From Cyanobacteria bacterium TGS_CYA1 (GTDB lineage Bacteria > Cyanobacteriota > Vampirovibrionia > Obscuribacterales > Obscuribacteraceae): a stretch of DNA of 64,000 nucleotides. The notes beneath the pieces are model-generated. The model was given only the letters and a program-made list of their open reading frames with translations, did no database searches and was not told the DNA's origin. Position 1 is the stretch's first letter; every line of letters starts with the position of its first letter. The stretch spans positions 124,001 to 188,000 of the forward strand of contig JAHCIQ010000003.1 in NCBI GenBank assembly GCA_026129135.1, written 5' to 3'. This document shows positions 1 through 8,318 of this stretch, piece after piece. The position numbers and the translations under genes were made by a program.

Positions 1-1
1 T

Positions 2-484
2 CTCACTTATCAAAAGGCTGATTTTGACTGGCTTTCTTTGATTTATTCTGTTGCTTATTATCTTGGCGGACCTATTTTGGGTTTTGCTTATCATGCCACA
101 TCGAATAAATGGCAATTCAAACAAATAAGACTCTGGATTTTGACAGGTTTACTTTCAACTGTTTGTGTTCAAAGCTATTATTTCTTTGTTTTAGTCCCTT
201 ATTACTTTGCGAGCTTTTTTGAGGTAAGCTCCGGATGCACTGTTGACTGCTCTGTTTGCATTGTGTCTCTCAAAGAGAAATTTATGCAGGCGGCTCTTCA
301 CTCGTTAGTCTTTTATACTTATGTGGGTGCTATATTTTTAGCTGTCAAACCCTTCAATTCAAGTCTTAAATACAAAAGTCGAAGTTTTTATATTTGCGCT
401 TTATTCTTTTTGAGTTTTGTTTTAAATGAAATCTTCAATCGATTTGCGTGGGCGGAATCGTGCATTCATCAGGGCTTTCATTGA
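2..484 (+). CDS. Partial integral membrane protein of unknown function (5' end outside window)
   Basis: The reading frame is open to the left edge, so the true start lies before base 1; the first in-frame start-like codon (TTG at 38) is probably internal. The visible part is about 160 residues and very hydrophobic, with roughly four membrane-spanning stretches separated by short loops. A small Cys-rich loop sits in the middle (Cys residues around GCTVDCSVC). I recognise no family. It ends tail-to-tail with the phosphatase gene on the other strand, sharing 7 bp. Confidence 0.6.
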   Translation, partial: LTYQKADFDWLSLIYSVAYYLGGPILGFAYHATSNKWQFKQIRLWILTGLLSTVCVQSYYFFVLVPYYFASFFEVSSGCTVDCSVCIVSLKEKFMQAALHSLVFYTYVGAIFLAVKPFNSSLKYKSRSFYICALFFLSFVLNEIFNRFAWAESCIHQGFH

Positions 485-1053
485 GCTTTAGCGTGTTCTT
501 TAACCGCTCCTGACAGTTTTACAAATTTTGGCGTGAACCAGTATTTACGCATTTCTTTATATGCGTCTTCATAACTCCAGTCTTCCTGGCTAACACGCCA
601 GATGCCAATCATGCAGCCTGTGCGATCCGATCCGTGAGCACAGTGCACAAGCACTTTTTCGTTAGCAGGATCGCTCTTTGCTTTATTTATCTCGTCCAGA
701 AGCGTTTTGACCTGCTCTTTGGTGGGCGGTGCAGACGTCATTACCATGCGGATGTATTTCAAATCTAGTTTGGCTGCTTCTGCTTTTTCGTCGAATTTTT
801 GCTCTGATGGGGCGCGCAAATCGATAAGGGTTTTAAATCCCATCTCTTTGAGTTTTAACAGTCCCTGTTTAGTTGGCTCTCCACTGCGATATAGATATGG
901 ATGAACCTCATGAAAGTTCGGTAAATCTTCTGTTTCTTTTTTGTGAGCGTTGGCTGGGGTAAGTTTTTTCGGCGAATCTTCGGCTTTGCAAATAGATGGG
1001 TACGAAAACGCGATAGTGCAAATAAGAGCAAGAACTAGCGTATTTTGTGTCAT
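478..1053 (-). CDS. Exported dual-specificity/tyrosine phosphatase-like protein
   Basis: 191 residues. An N-terminal signal peptide of about 24 residues (hydrophobic core LVLALICTIAFSY) suggests export. The C-terminal part carries the Cys-phosphatase P-loop HCAHGSDRTG, with predicted nucleophile C138 and phosphate-binding R144 (HCx5RT). An upstream LIDLRAPSE segment is typical of the DSP/cyclin-dependent-kinase-inhibitor-3-like family. Members hydrolyse phosphotyrosine, phosphoserine/threonine or other phosphomonoesters; the substrate cannot be read here. A periplasmic location is inferred from the signal peptide and is unusual for a bacterial DSP, most of which are cytosolic. It stands alone on the minus strand, divergent from the alkylation-repair genes. 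Confidence 0.8.
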   Translation of the reverse strand: MTQNTLVLALICTIAFSYPSICKAEDSPKKLTPANAHKKETEDLPNFHEVHPYLYRSGEPTKQGLLKLKEMGFKTLIDLRAPSEQKFDEKAEAAKLDLKYIRMVMTSAPPTKEQVKTLLDEINKAKSDPANEKVLVHCAHGSDRTGCMIGIWRVSQEDWSYEDAYKEMRKYWFTPKFVKLSGAVKEHAKAQ

Positions 1054-1187
1054 TGTGCCTCTCCAGTCAGTAGACTCGTGTGCTTATTGCCAAAAGATCG
1101 AGACTGAGCATATCATGCATTTCAAAAATCAGAACATCAGGTCCGAAAACGGCTAGTTTTTGAGGGCAATGGTCGTAAAATAAGGGC

Positions 1188-2633
1188 ATGAATCTTGCGA
1201 CACTCAATTCTAAAGTCTGCTACGAGGCTCTTAAAAGCCGCGACAAACGATTCGACGGTCGCTTCTTCGTGGGCGTCAAAAGCACCAAAATTTACTGTCG
1301 AAATATTTGCAGGGTCAAGTTGCCCAAAGAAGTCAATTGTACCTTTTATGCAAATGCATCACAGGCAGAAAAGGCAGGTTACAGACCATGTTTGAAGTGC
1401 CGACCCGAACTTGCACCCGGCTTATCTCAAGCAGATAGCGTAAGCAAACTAGCAGGAGCAATCGCCGCAAGGCTTGAAGAACTCGATGGCGAGTCGGATT
1501 CACTTAATCTGGAAGACCTGGCAAAAGAATTCAATATAAGTTCAAGACATCTCAGACGAGTAGTCGAACTTGAGTTTGGCGTGTCTCCTGTTGAGTTGTT
1601 GCAGACAAAAAGATTATTACTAGCTAAAAGACTTTTGACTGATACCAATATTAGTGTTACCCAGATTGCTATGGCCAGTGGGTTTAACAGCATCAGAAGA
1701 TTCAATGCTTTGTTTCAAGAGCGCTATCGGCTTAAACCGACTCAATTGCGAAAAGAAAGACAAATCAAAACAAAAGATACGCTCGAATGTTTAATGCGTT
1801 ACCAAATTCCATACGATTATTTATCGATTTTGAAATTTCTGAAAGTGCGTTGCTTCAAGGGCGTCGAGCATGTGGATATCGAGCTTGGCACTTATTCAAG
1901 AACGGTCAAACTCGACAATTGCTGTGGCTGGATTCATATAGAGAATTTGCCTAAAGATGCCATGCTTAAATTGACTATGTCTGCTTCTCTTGCACCAGTG
2001 ATGCCGAAAGTAATTTCTAGAGTGAAAAGACTCTTCGATTTGAGCGCCCCAATAAGCGATATCGAAGAAAAGCTAGGTAAGCTGGTCAAAATAAAAGGTC
2101 TGCGCGTGCCGGGATCCTTTGACGGTTTTGAAATGGTAACTAGAGTAATTTTAGGTCAACAGGTGAGCGTGAGCGCTGCTACTACTTTATCGGGACGACT
2201 AGCGCAGAAGTTTAGCACCAAAATTGAAACTCCTTTCGAGCAGCTCACTCATCTTCCAGTACATTCAAGCACTATATCTGGTGCTGCTCTGGATGATATT
2301 TGCAAATTAGGTATTGTGAGCGCTCGCGCTAAAGCGATAAAAGAAATCGCTCAATTGATAGAAACTGGCGAGCTTAATTTGGAGCCGACTGCAGATATCG
2401 AGCAGATATTCTTGCGATTGAGAAATATAAAAGGTATCGGAGACTGGACTGTTCAAGTCATTGCCATGCGGGCTCTTTCTTATCCAGATGCGTTTCCGAC
2501 TCTGGATCTGGGTATCAAAAAAGCGCTTGGATTGACTAAAACCAGAGATTTAGAAATAATTGCAGAACAATGGAGACCATGGCGCGCTTATGCCTGTATG
2601 CATCTCTGGAGCGGATTGGAGGATAAAAAATGA
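1188..2633 (+). CDS. Ada-type regulator fused to AlkA-type 3-methyladenine DNA glycosylase
   Basis: 481 residues in three modules. Residues about 1-75 are an Ada metal-binding (methylphosphotriester-sensing) domain with four Cys ligands C37, C41, C68 and C71 in the YCRNIC...RPCLKC arrangement. Residues about 100-190 are an AraC-type double helix-turn-helix. The remainder is AlkA: an N-terminal subdomain, then the HhH-GPD fold with hairpin IKGIGDWT and a probable catalytic Asp at D440 (TLDLG). Known AdaA-AlkA fusions sense DNA methylation, activate the adaptive response and excise 3-methyladenine. The suicide alkyltransferase domain of E. coli Ada is missing and is supplied by the next gene, which overlaps by 4 bp (ATGA). 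The regulator probably controls its own operon. Confidence 0.93.
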   Translation: MNLATLNSKVCYEALKSRDKRFDGRFFVGVKSTKIYCRNICRVKLPKEVNCTFYANASQAEKAGYRPCLKCRPELAPGLSQADSVSKLAGAIAARLEELDGESDSLNLEDLAKEFNISSRHLRRVVELEFGVSPVELLQTKRLLLAKRLLTDTNISVTQIAMASGFNSIRRFNALFQERYRLKPTQLRKERQIKTKDTLECLMRYQIPYDYLSILKFLKVRCFKGVEHVDIELGTYSRTVKLDNCCGWIHIENLPKDAMLKLTMSASLAPVMPKVISRVKRLFDLSAPISDIEEKLGKLVKIKGLRVPGSFDGFEMVTRVILGQQVSVSAATTLSGRLAQKFSTKIETPFEQLTHLPVHSSTISGAALDDICKLGIVSARAKAIKEIAQLIETGELNLEPTADIEQIFLRLRNIKGIGDWTVQVIAMRALSYPDAFPTLDLGIKKALGLTKTRDLEIIAEQWRPWRAYACMHLWSGLEDKK

Positions 2634-3130
2634 TCTCGTATACTCGTTTTATTGATACACCAATCGGTAAAATCTTGCTTGAAAGCGACGGCGAATCGCT
2701 TACTGGCGTTTATTTTCCTGCTCAATTAAAACAAAGAAGCCGATTCCAGGCGCGTCCGCAGATGAGTGTTCCATTATCTTGCAGCAAATTATTCGAACAG
2801 GCTCAAAGTCAGATAGAACAATATTTTAAGGGCGAGCGAAAGTCGTTTGACCTTGCAATCAAACCAAACGGCACTGAATTTCAGAAAAAGGTCTGGGGCG
2901 AATTATGCAAAATTCCTTTTGGTAAAACCATTTCCTATAAAGAACTGGCGGTTAGATGCGGTAACCCAAACGCCTCAAGAGCGGTGGGCATGGCAAATAG
3001 CAAAAATCCCATATCTCTAATTGTTCCATGTCATCGCGTAATTGGCGAAAATGGCTCGCTTACAGGCTATGCTGGCGGGTTGTCGAGCAAAGAGTACTTG
3101 CTTAAATTGGAAGGTGCTAAGAATAACTAG
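2630..3130 (+). CDS. ogt: Methylated-DNA--protein-cysteine S-methyltransferase
   Basis: 166 residues. It removes methyl groups from O6-methylguanine by irreversible transfer to an active-site cysteine. The signature IVPCHRVIG places the acceptor at C134; the preceding VWGELCKIPFGKT stretch and SRAVGMAN are the usual DNA-binding and core motifs of the Ogt/MGMT C-terminal domain. Length matches Ogt. Its ATG overlaps the stop of the Ada-AlkA gene (ATGA, 2630-2633), so the two should be translationally coupled. Together they reconstitute a split Ada adaptive-response unit. Confidence 0.95.
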   Translation: MISYTRFIDTPIGKILLESDGESLTGVYFPAQLKQRSRFQARPQMSVPLSCSKLFEQAQSQIEQYFKGERKSFDLAIKPNGTEFQKKVWGELCKIPFGKTISYKELAVRCGNPNASRAVGMANSKNPISLIVPCHRVIGENGSLTGYAGGLSSKEYLLKLEGAKNN

Positions 3131-3152
3131 TACTATACTATAAGAGTTATTC

Positions 3153-4457
3153 ATGGCAGAGCTTGTGGAATCCCGAAAATCAGCCCTAGGTCCCTTTGAT
3201 GTTTTTGCCAGCCGCAAGTACACCTTATATTTTGGCGGGCAGTTGGTATCGCAGACTGGCACGTGGATGCAACAGGTCGCTTTGTCCTGGTTCGTTTATG
3301 ACCTTACTCATTCGGCTTTTCTACTTGCCGCAGTGGGAGTGGCGGCACAGATTCCATCGCTTATGTTGATGCCTGTTGCTGGTGTAATGGCAGATTCGAT
3401 GAACAGGCATCGGATTGTATTGTTGACTCAAATTTTTGCCATGATACAGGCAGGTATTCTTGCATTTGTGGTTATGTCTGGTCATGCCGAAATCTGGCAT
3501 CTGATGGTTCTTTCTGTATTTAGTGGTGTTTTGCTGGCATTCGATATGCCAGTTCGTTCCGCTTTTCTAGTCAATATCATCAATAACAAAGAAGATTTGC
3601 CCAAAGCTATTTCGATGAATTCGGCGTTGTTCAATCTCACTCGTTTAGTTGGACCAGCTTTGGCTGGATTGATCATGGTTAAGCTTAGTATCGGAATTTG
3701 TTTTCTGATTAACGCATTGAGTTATATCGCTGTTATTGCGGCGCTATTGATGATCAAAGGTAATTTCGATCCTCCTAAAAAAGATTCGCTCAAAAACGAA
3801 GCGCTGAATAAATTGAAAGAAGGTTTTGAATATTCAATCAAAACCACTCCAGTGCGCGCGATAATAATTTTCATGGCTGCATTTTGTATGGGTGGTATGG
3901 TTTATATCACTTTGATGCCGGTGCTGGTAAAAGAATTGCAGGGTGACCCAAGTACGCTTGGGATGTTGATGTCCATATCGGCTGTGGGTTCATGCATAGG
4001 CGCTTTTGGACTGGGTTTTAGAAAAAATATCCTTGGCTTGGGCAAATGGATTGTCGGAGCTTCAATTACATTTTCGGTGACACTCGTGCTCTTTTCGATG
4101 TGTCGTAATCTGGCACAATATGCACCACTCATGGTGATACTTGGCGCATCGATGATGTTTATGATGAGTGCTTGCAGCACAATTCTACAAACTATAATCG
4201 AAGAAGAAAAACGCGGAAGAGTGATGAGTCTATTTACCATGGCTTTTATGGGAACCGCTCCGATAGGTGGTCTTGTAGGTGGTGCATGTGCGAACCAGTT
4301 CGGATTCCATGCCACAATTCTTGGCGCTGGAATTTATTGTTTACTGGTGTCATTGAGCTTCGGCATGAAAATGCCCGAGCTTAGACGTCAATCCAAGCCC
4401 ATTTATATAGAAAAGGGTCTTTTGCAAGCTGAAGAAGAAATAGACATTCTTACTTAA
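3153..4457 (+). CDS. MFS transporter (EntS/MFS_3-type exporter)
   Basis: 434 residues with about 12 hydrophobic segments. The N-terminus (YFGGQLVSQTGTWMQQVALSW) is the hallmark of the MFS_3/DUF894 branch that includes enterobactin exporter EntS and many uncharacterised exporters. The DSMNRHR loop after TM2 matches the conserved MFS intracellular loop. The substrate is not readable. It begins 22 bp after ogt and may be co-transcribed with it; a TATACT hexamer at 3134-3139 could also give it its own promoter, but I see no convincing -35. Its stop (TAA 4455-4457) directly abuts the stop of the convergent gene. Confidence 0.88.
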   Translation: MAELVESRKSALGPFDVFASRKYTLYFGGQLVSQTGTWMQQVALSWFVYDLTHSAFLLAAVGVAAQIPSLMLMPVAGVMADSMNRHRIVLLTQIFAMIQAGILAFVVMSGHAEIWHLMVLSVFSGVLLAFDMPVRSAFLVNIINNKEDLPKAISMNSALFNLTRLVGPALAGLIMVKLSIGICFLINALSYIAVIAALLMIKGNFDPPKKDSLKNEALNKLKEGFEYSIKTTPVRAIIIFMAAFCMGGMVYITLMPVLVKELQGDPSTLGMLMSISAVGSCIGAFGLGFRKNILGLGKWIVGASITFSVTLVLFSMCRNLAQYAPLMVILGASMMFMMSACSTILQTIIEEEKRGRVMSLFTMAFMGTAPIGGLVGGACANQFGFHATILGAGIYCLLVSLSFGMKMPELRRQSKPIYIEKGLLQAEEEIDILT

Positions 4458-5351
4458 TTAAAGAGACAGTTTTCTTCGCACAAAATTACGCGTATGAGCG
4501 AATTGCGAGCCTATAGTTAAAGCTGAGCGTGCTCTGGAGCCAAGTAGATATGCAACAACTTCCGCTTGTTCTTCTTCGGCACTGGCTTCGGTAGCTCTTG
4601 TGTAAATGCGCAAAAACTCTTTGGTTTCAGGAGAAATACTGTCTACATCTATCTTGAGCAATTCCATGTATTCTCTATCAGCAGCATAATTTCCCTGACA
4701 GTTGTTAATGGCGTGTCCGATTTCGTGATACAGATTGTTGATAATGTCTGACACCAGCCGTTTGGGACCGACCTTGGTACTTGTGGTGGTGGCATACTCG
4801 TAGATATAAATATCTTGATTGTAAGTCCTGCCATTTTCTTGTGAAAGGGGCAATTTTGTTTCAACCATTTTTTGGTTCTTCAAGGCTTCGGGAAACTTGT
4901 CGGTGGCATTTGGAGCAAGATAAACAACGGTTCCCGCTTTGTCGAGCATTCTGTAAATATGAGCTGGAAGGCGCATAATCACGTGTTTAACGGTGTGAAT
5001 AGCATCGCTCGACACGGCAGGGTGGTCCAGAGTAGGAGGAACGACCACTATGCGCTCGCGCAAAGGAAGGTCTTTCAAAGAGTCTTTATTCGTGCCGGGC
5101 GAGGTATAACCTTGTAAGTGACGCGAGAGCCTGTGCGCAGACATTTTTGCAAATTCGGAGTCGGGAGCCAGCTCGACGACTCTTTTGTAATATGTGATTG
5201 CTTTATTGATCTCGCCCATTTGCTCGAACTTGTTGGCGGCGTGAAAAATAGCATCGACAGTATTATTACTAGAAGACGCAGGAAGGACCGATGTGGCGAA
5301 CACAAGCGACCAGAGCAACAGAAGATATAGTAGAATTCGTGGATTTTTCAT
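4458..5351 (-). CDS. Exported TPR-containing zinc metalloprotease (HExxH, lethal-factor-like)
   Basis: 297 residues from the ATG at 5351, which starts exactly at a clean signal peptide (MKNPRILLYLLLLWSLVFA). Longer starts at 5384 or 5393 are possible but would put 11-14 polar residues ahead of it. After the signal come one or two TPR-like helices (AITYYKRVVELAPDSE), then a catalytic domain with HEIGH at about residues 209-213 and a downstream acidic EEEQAEVVAYLLG helix. The LPAHIYRML...AGTVVYLAP lead-in plus that Glu helix resembles the anthrax-lethal-factor-like (ATLF) gluzincin fold; this family call is inference. The start codon overlaps that of the divergent metalloprotease gene by 2 nt. 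Confidence 0.75.
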   Translation of the reverse strand: MKNPRILLYLLLLWSLVFATSVLPASSSNNTVDAIFHAANKFEQMGEINKAITYYKRVVELAPDSEFAKMSAHRLSRHLQGYTSPGTNKDSLKDLPLRERIVVVPPTLDHPAVSSDAIHTVKHVIMRLPAHIYRMLDKAGTVVYLAPNATDKFPEALKNQKMVETKLPLSQENGRTYNQDIYIYEYATTTSTKVGPKRLVSDIINNLYHEIGHAINNCQGNYAADREYMELLKIDVDSISPETKEFLRIYTRATEASAEEEQAEVVAYLLGSRARSALTIGSQFAHTRNFVRRKLSL

Positions 5352-6882
5352 GAGATTAGGTACGACATTTAATTTTATCGTCATTTTACTCATTCTTGCT
5401 TTGGGCGATGGTTATTTTTGCAAGCCTGCAATGGCTCAAGACTCTTCGCAAGATTCTTCGTCAAAGCCATATGACCCTTTAAAAGCAGTTTATGCCAATC
5501 TGGATCATTTAAAAGCGTATGCGCAGGGCTTTGCCCTAATGCAGAAAGGAGAACTTAGGGAAGCGGAACCATTGATGAGTCGTATTCTTCAGTTTAGACC
5601 TGAGAATCCAGCTGCAATGCAGAATTATGGATTTTTGCTTTTGAGACTGGGAAAATTCGAAGAAGCGATAAAAATTTTGAATCGAGCCCTGCAATTGGAT
5701 CCTGGTCAAGTTCCAGCCTGGGGAAATCTGGGCGGGGCTTACGCGTCTCTGGGCAAAATTGACGATGCCGTTTCTGCCTACAAGAAGTATATCGAACTGT
5801 CTAAGAATGACCCTCAAATCGATGTGTACAAAAGTATGGTCACAATTCTGGAGGACCAGGCGAAACGTCAAAGCGCTTATCCAGAAGAAAGCAAAGACGA
5901 CTATTACATAGACGCTATTTCGTTTAAGGGCAAAATGAACTGGCCGCTTGGAAAAAATCCTATTCGAGTCTATGTCGAGCCTGGAGATGGCAAGCAAGAC
6001 TATAAACCGCTTTATATGGACTTGTTGAAAAAAGCATTTTGGGAATGGTCACAAGCGAGCAATGACAAAATAAAATTCGTATTTCAAAATGAATCTGGTG
6101 GTGCTCAGATTTACTGCAGATGGACCGATTCGACCGAAAATCTCATAGCCAGAGCCGAAGGCGGTCATGCCAAAGTAGAGTACGCTGGTCCCGTTATTGG
6201 TCGCTCTGATATCACTTTGCTCAGTATTTCGCCATGTCGTGCCATGCCTATGAACGAGCAATTTGCTCATAGAATTTATTTGCATGAAATTGGGCATGCG
6301 TTAGGAATTTTGGGTCACAGTCGCAATAGCAACGATTCATTGTTTTGTGGTGTCAATCTTTCGATAGTCGATGGCAAGCTCAGCGATCGTGACAAGAAAA
6401 CTTTGTATCTGCTTTATCAAAATCAATTAGCACCACAAGTGGTGAGCGCTGAAGTCAAAAAGCGATGCGAAAAGAATTATGGCGAATTGGTTGTGTTTGC
6501 TGAAAAAGCGGTCAATAGAGGCGAACTAGAAGCCGCAGATGACCTTTATGGACGCGCTTTAAAGCAGCTTCTTCCTTTTGGTTTTAGAGACGTGCGTCTT
6601 GCAACTGTTTTGAGCAGATCTGGATCCTTGTCTCTACAGATGAAAAAAATGCTCGACGCCGAAATTACTTTGCGTGCGGCTTTTAACTTGATGGATAGCA
6701 ATGATGCTACAGACCCTGAGCAATTTGCCTCGTGCTGCAAGGATTTGGGAAACTTTTATTGGCAAAATAAAGAGAAATCTGAAGCTAAGTTCTATTTCGA
6801 GCGCAGTCTTAATCTATTCAAAAAACTAAAACGTGATGCTGAAGTCAGTGAGCTAGAGCGAAGCCTGAAAGAATGTCTTTGA
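5350..6882 (+). CDS. Exported TPR protein with matrixin-like zinc protease domain
   Basis: 510 residues from the ATG at 5350, which places a signal peptide at the N-terminus (FIVILLILAL...AMAQ). TPR repeats cover about residues 50-155 (EAEPLMSRILQFRPENPAA and following). A metzincin/matrixin-like domain follows, with HEIGHALGILGH at about residues 312-323 (ligands H312, H316, H322). The C-terminal 120 residues contain more TPR-like helices. The LSDRDKKTLYLLY segment after the site is typical of bacterial matrixins, but the Met-turn position reads DSLFCG with no methionine, so activity is uncertain. The 3' end overlaps the convergent FrnE-like gene by 38 bp. Confidence 0.82.
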   Translation: MRLGTTFNFIVILLILALGDGYFCKPAMAQDSSQDSSSKPYDPLKAVYANLDHLKAYAQGFALMQKGELREAEPLMSRILQFRPENPAAMQNYGFLLLRLGKFEEAIKILNRALQLDPGQVPAWGNLGGAYASLGKIDDAVSAYKKYIELSKNDPQIDVYKSMVTILEDQAKRQSAYPEESKDDYYIDAISFKGKMNWPLGKNPIRVYVEPGDGKQDYKPLYMDLLKKAFWEWSQASNDKIKFVFQNESGGAQIYCRWTDSTENLIARAEGGHAKVEYAGPVIGRSDITLLSISPCRAMPMNEQFAHRIYLHEIGHALGILGHSRNSNDSLFCGVNLSIVDGKLSDRDKKTLYLLYQNQLAPQVVSAEVKKRCEKNYGELVVFAEKAVNRGELEAADDLYGRALKQLLPFGFRDVRLATVLSRSGSLSLQMKKMLDAEITLRAAFNLMDSNDATDPEQFASCCKDLGNFYWQNKEKSEAKFYFERSLNLFKKLKRDAEVSELERSLKECL

Positions 6883-7465
6883 TGGCAGATGGATTGTAAG
6901 CTCCACTAAAAGCCAGTTTTGACCCTATCACTACAGATGGTACCGAGCTTAAATTCAGACTTTTTGCTTTGCCGATTTCTTCTTGTAATTGCTCATGTGA
7001 TTCTAAATTGCCAATATAATCGAGGAGCTGATCCTTTGGAAGACCATGCAAAGACCCGATTTGGGTAAGAGTTTCTAGATTACCAATGTCTTTATTGAAG
7101 CAGAAATATGCTTGAAAGATTGACTCCATCAAATCGTTTTGATTGCATTTGTTTCTGGCGAATTGTACCAGTAGATGTCCGGCTTTTGTATTTGGCGTGC
7201 GGTCGTTGAAATTGAAATCGATATTGCAAGTTTTTCCTGCTTCAATAACCTGGGCATCGAGTTCGTTGCTGTATTCCAGACTGCCAAATTTTTTAAGTCG
7301 ATACTGTCTGCGCTCCATACCTTCTTCGGGCATACCCGCATTCAATATAAATGGTTTCCAGACTATTTCAAAAGAATGGTCAAAAGATTCAAGCGCGCGC
7401 TCCAGTCGTTTTTTGCCAATAAAACACCAGGGACAAACGAGGTCTGAATATATTTCGAGCTGCAT
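6845..7465 (-). CDS. DsbA-family (FrnE-like) thiol oxidoreductase
   Basis: 206 residues, no signal peptide, so probably cytosolic. The N-terminal MQLEIYSDLVCPWCFIGKKRLE carries a CPWC redox motif (C11/C14), the hallmark of FrnE-like members of the DsbA/2-hydroxychromene-2-carboxylate isomerase superfamily. The central all-helical insertion and the C-terminal SVPSVVIGSKLAFSGA strand with cis-Pro complete the fold. Homologues act as cytosolic disulfide oxidoreductases linked to oxidative stress or polyketide modification. It is translated directly after the secreted unknown upstream (stop 7466, start 7465). The last 38 bp overlap the convergent matrixin-like gene. Confidence 0.9.
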   Translation of the reverse strand: MQLEIYSDLVCPWCFIGKKRLERALESFDHSFEIVWKPFILNAGMPEEGMERRQYRLKKFGSLEYSNELDAQVIEAGKTCNIDFNFNDRTPNTKAGHLLVQFARNKCNQNDLMESIFQAYFCFNKDIGNLETLTQIGSLHGLPKDQLLDYIGNLESHEQLQEEIGKAKSLNLSSVPSVVIGSKLAFSGAYNPSAIKDILSGFALAH

Positions 7466-8131
7466 TTATTCCATGATAACAGTGGGCGGATTCGATGATG
7501 TTTCTCTGTCTTTCACCGGAGCCGTCAACTGATTTAAGGTCGGCATTGCCGGCTGACCTTCGTGTACGTAAACTCGCGGGTCCTGACCGGCAGGCAAGTC
7601 ACCTGCAAGACTGGAATCCACATCGCCAGGCAAAGGTTCGTCTGCGATAGGGAAGCCTACTGCTTCAGAAGCGCGAATAAATCCGTTTTCTAATTTTTGA
7701 ACAAATGTGTGGTGAGGTTTTTGTGCCTTAGTATCTTGGGCGATACCACTACCTGTATTATTGTTTGATCCATTTTGTTGGGAGTGAGCAGCAAGAGGAT
7801 TTTGATTGGGACTTGAATTTAAATCACCTTTAAACCTGACAACTTCTGCCTGGCTTTCGAGATCTTTGTCTCTGTCTATAACTTCTTGCCACGACTTGGT
7901 TTGATGTCTTGAAGGCATCTTAATCACCTTGTCGCCTCTAAGGCTTGCTTCTTCCATACGAGTAGGGTCGATCATCGGTCCAGAGTTGAAGAACTGATAA
8001 ACATCGGTTCCATCGATAACTCCCGAAGCGCCGGGATCTCTTTGGGTCTGCGCTTGCGCTTGATGTGCGAATAGTTGTGTTTGAGCGCTGAGTGTCGCCA
8101 CAACTATTAACCAGTGATAAGGTTTGACCAC
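7466..8131 (-). CDS. Secreted protein of unknown function, low complexity
   Basis: 221 residues with a signal peptide (HWLIVVATLSAQTQLFAHQAQAQ). The mature part is polar, rich in Asn, Gln, Asp and Pro, with little predicted regular structure and a short amphipathic stretch around HHTFVQKLENGFIRASEAVG. No domain recognised. The stop codon directly abuts the start of the FrnE-like gene, so the two form a small operon. The 187 bp ahead of it, shared with the divergent TolC operon, holds only AT-rich sequence; a TATAAA-like element lies near 8158-8165 on this strand. Confidence 0.65.
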   Translation of the reverse strand: MVKPYHWLIVVATLSAQTQLFAHQAQAQTQRDPGASGVIDGTDVYQFFNSGPMIDPTRMEEASLRGDKVIKMPSRHQTKSWQEVIDRDKDLESQAEVVRFKGDLNSSPNQNPLAAHSQQNGSNNNTGSGIAQDTKAQKPHHTFVQKLENGFIRASEAVGFPIADEPLPGDVDSSLAGDLPAGQDPRVYVHEGQPAMPTLNQLTAPVKDRETSSNPPTVIME

Positions 8132-8318
8132 GATATTTTCCTCGAATGTGCTTGGTCTTTATAACATAAAAAACCTTGAGAACACAGGAATTAGACAAAC
8201 TCTGAATTAACCTGAAAGAACTATAAGACTTTGACTGTTTCGACTTCGTATTTGCTATCACAAAATAGACACGTAATGGTGTTACACTTTGGCGTGGAAT
8301 CCCGATAGGCTCAAACAG

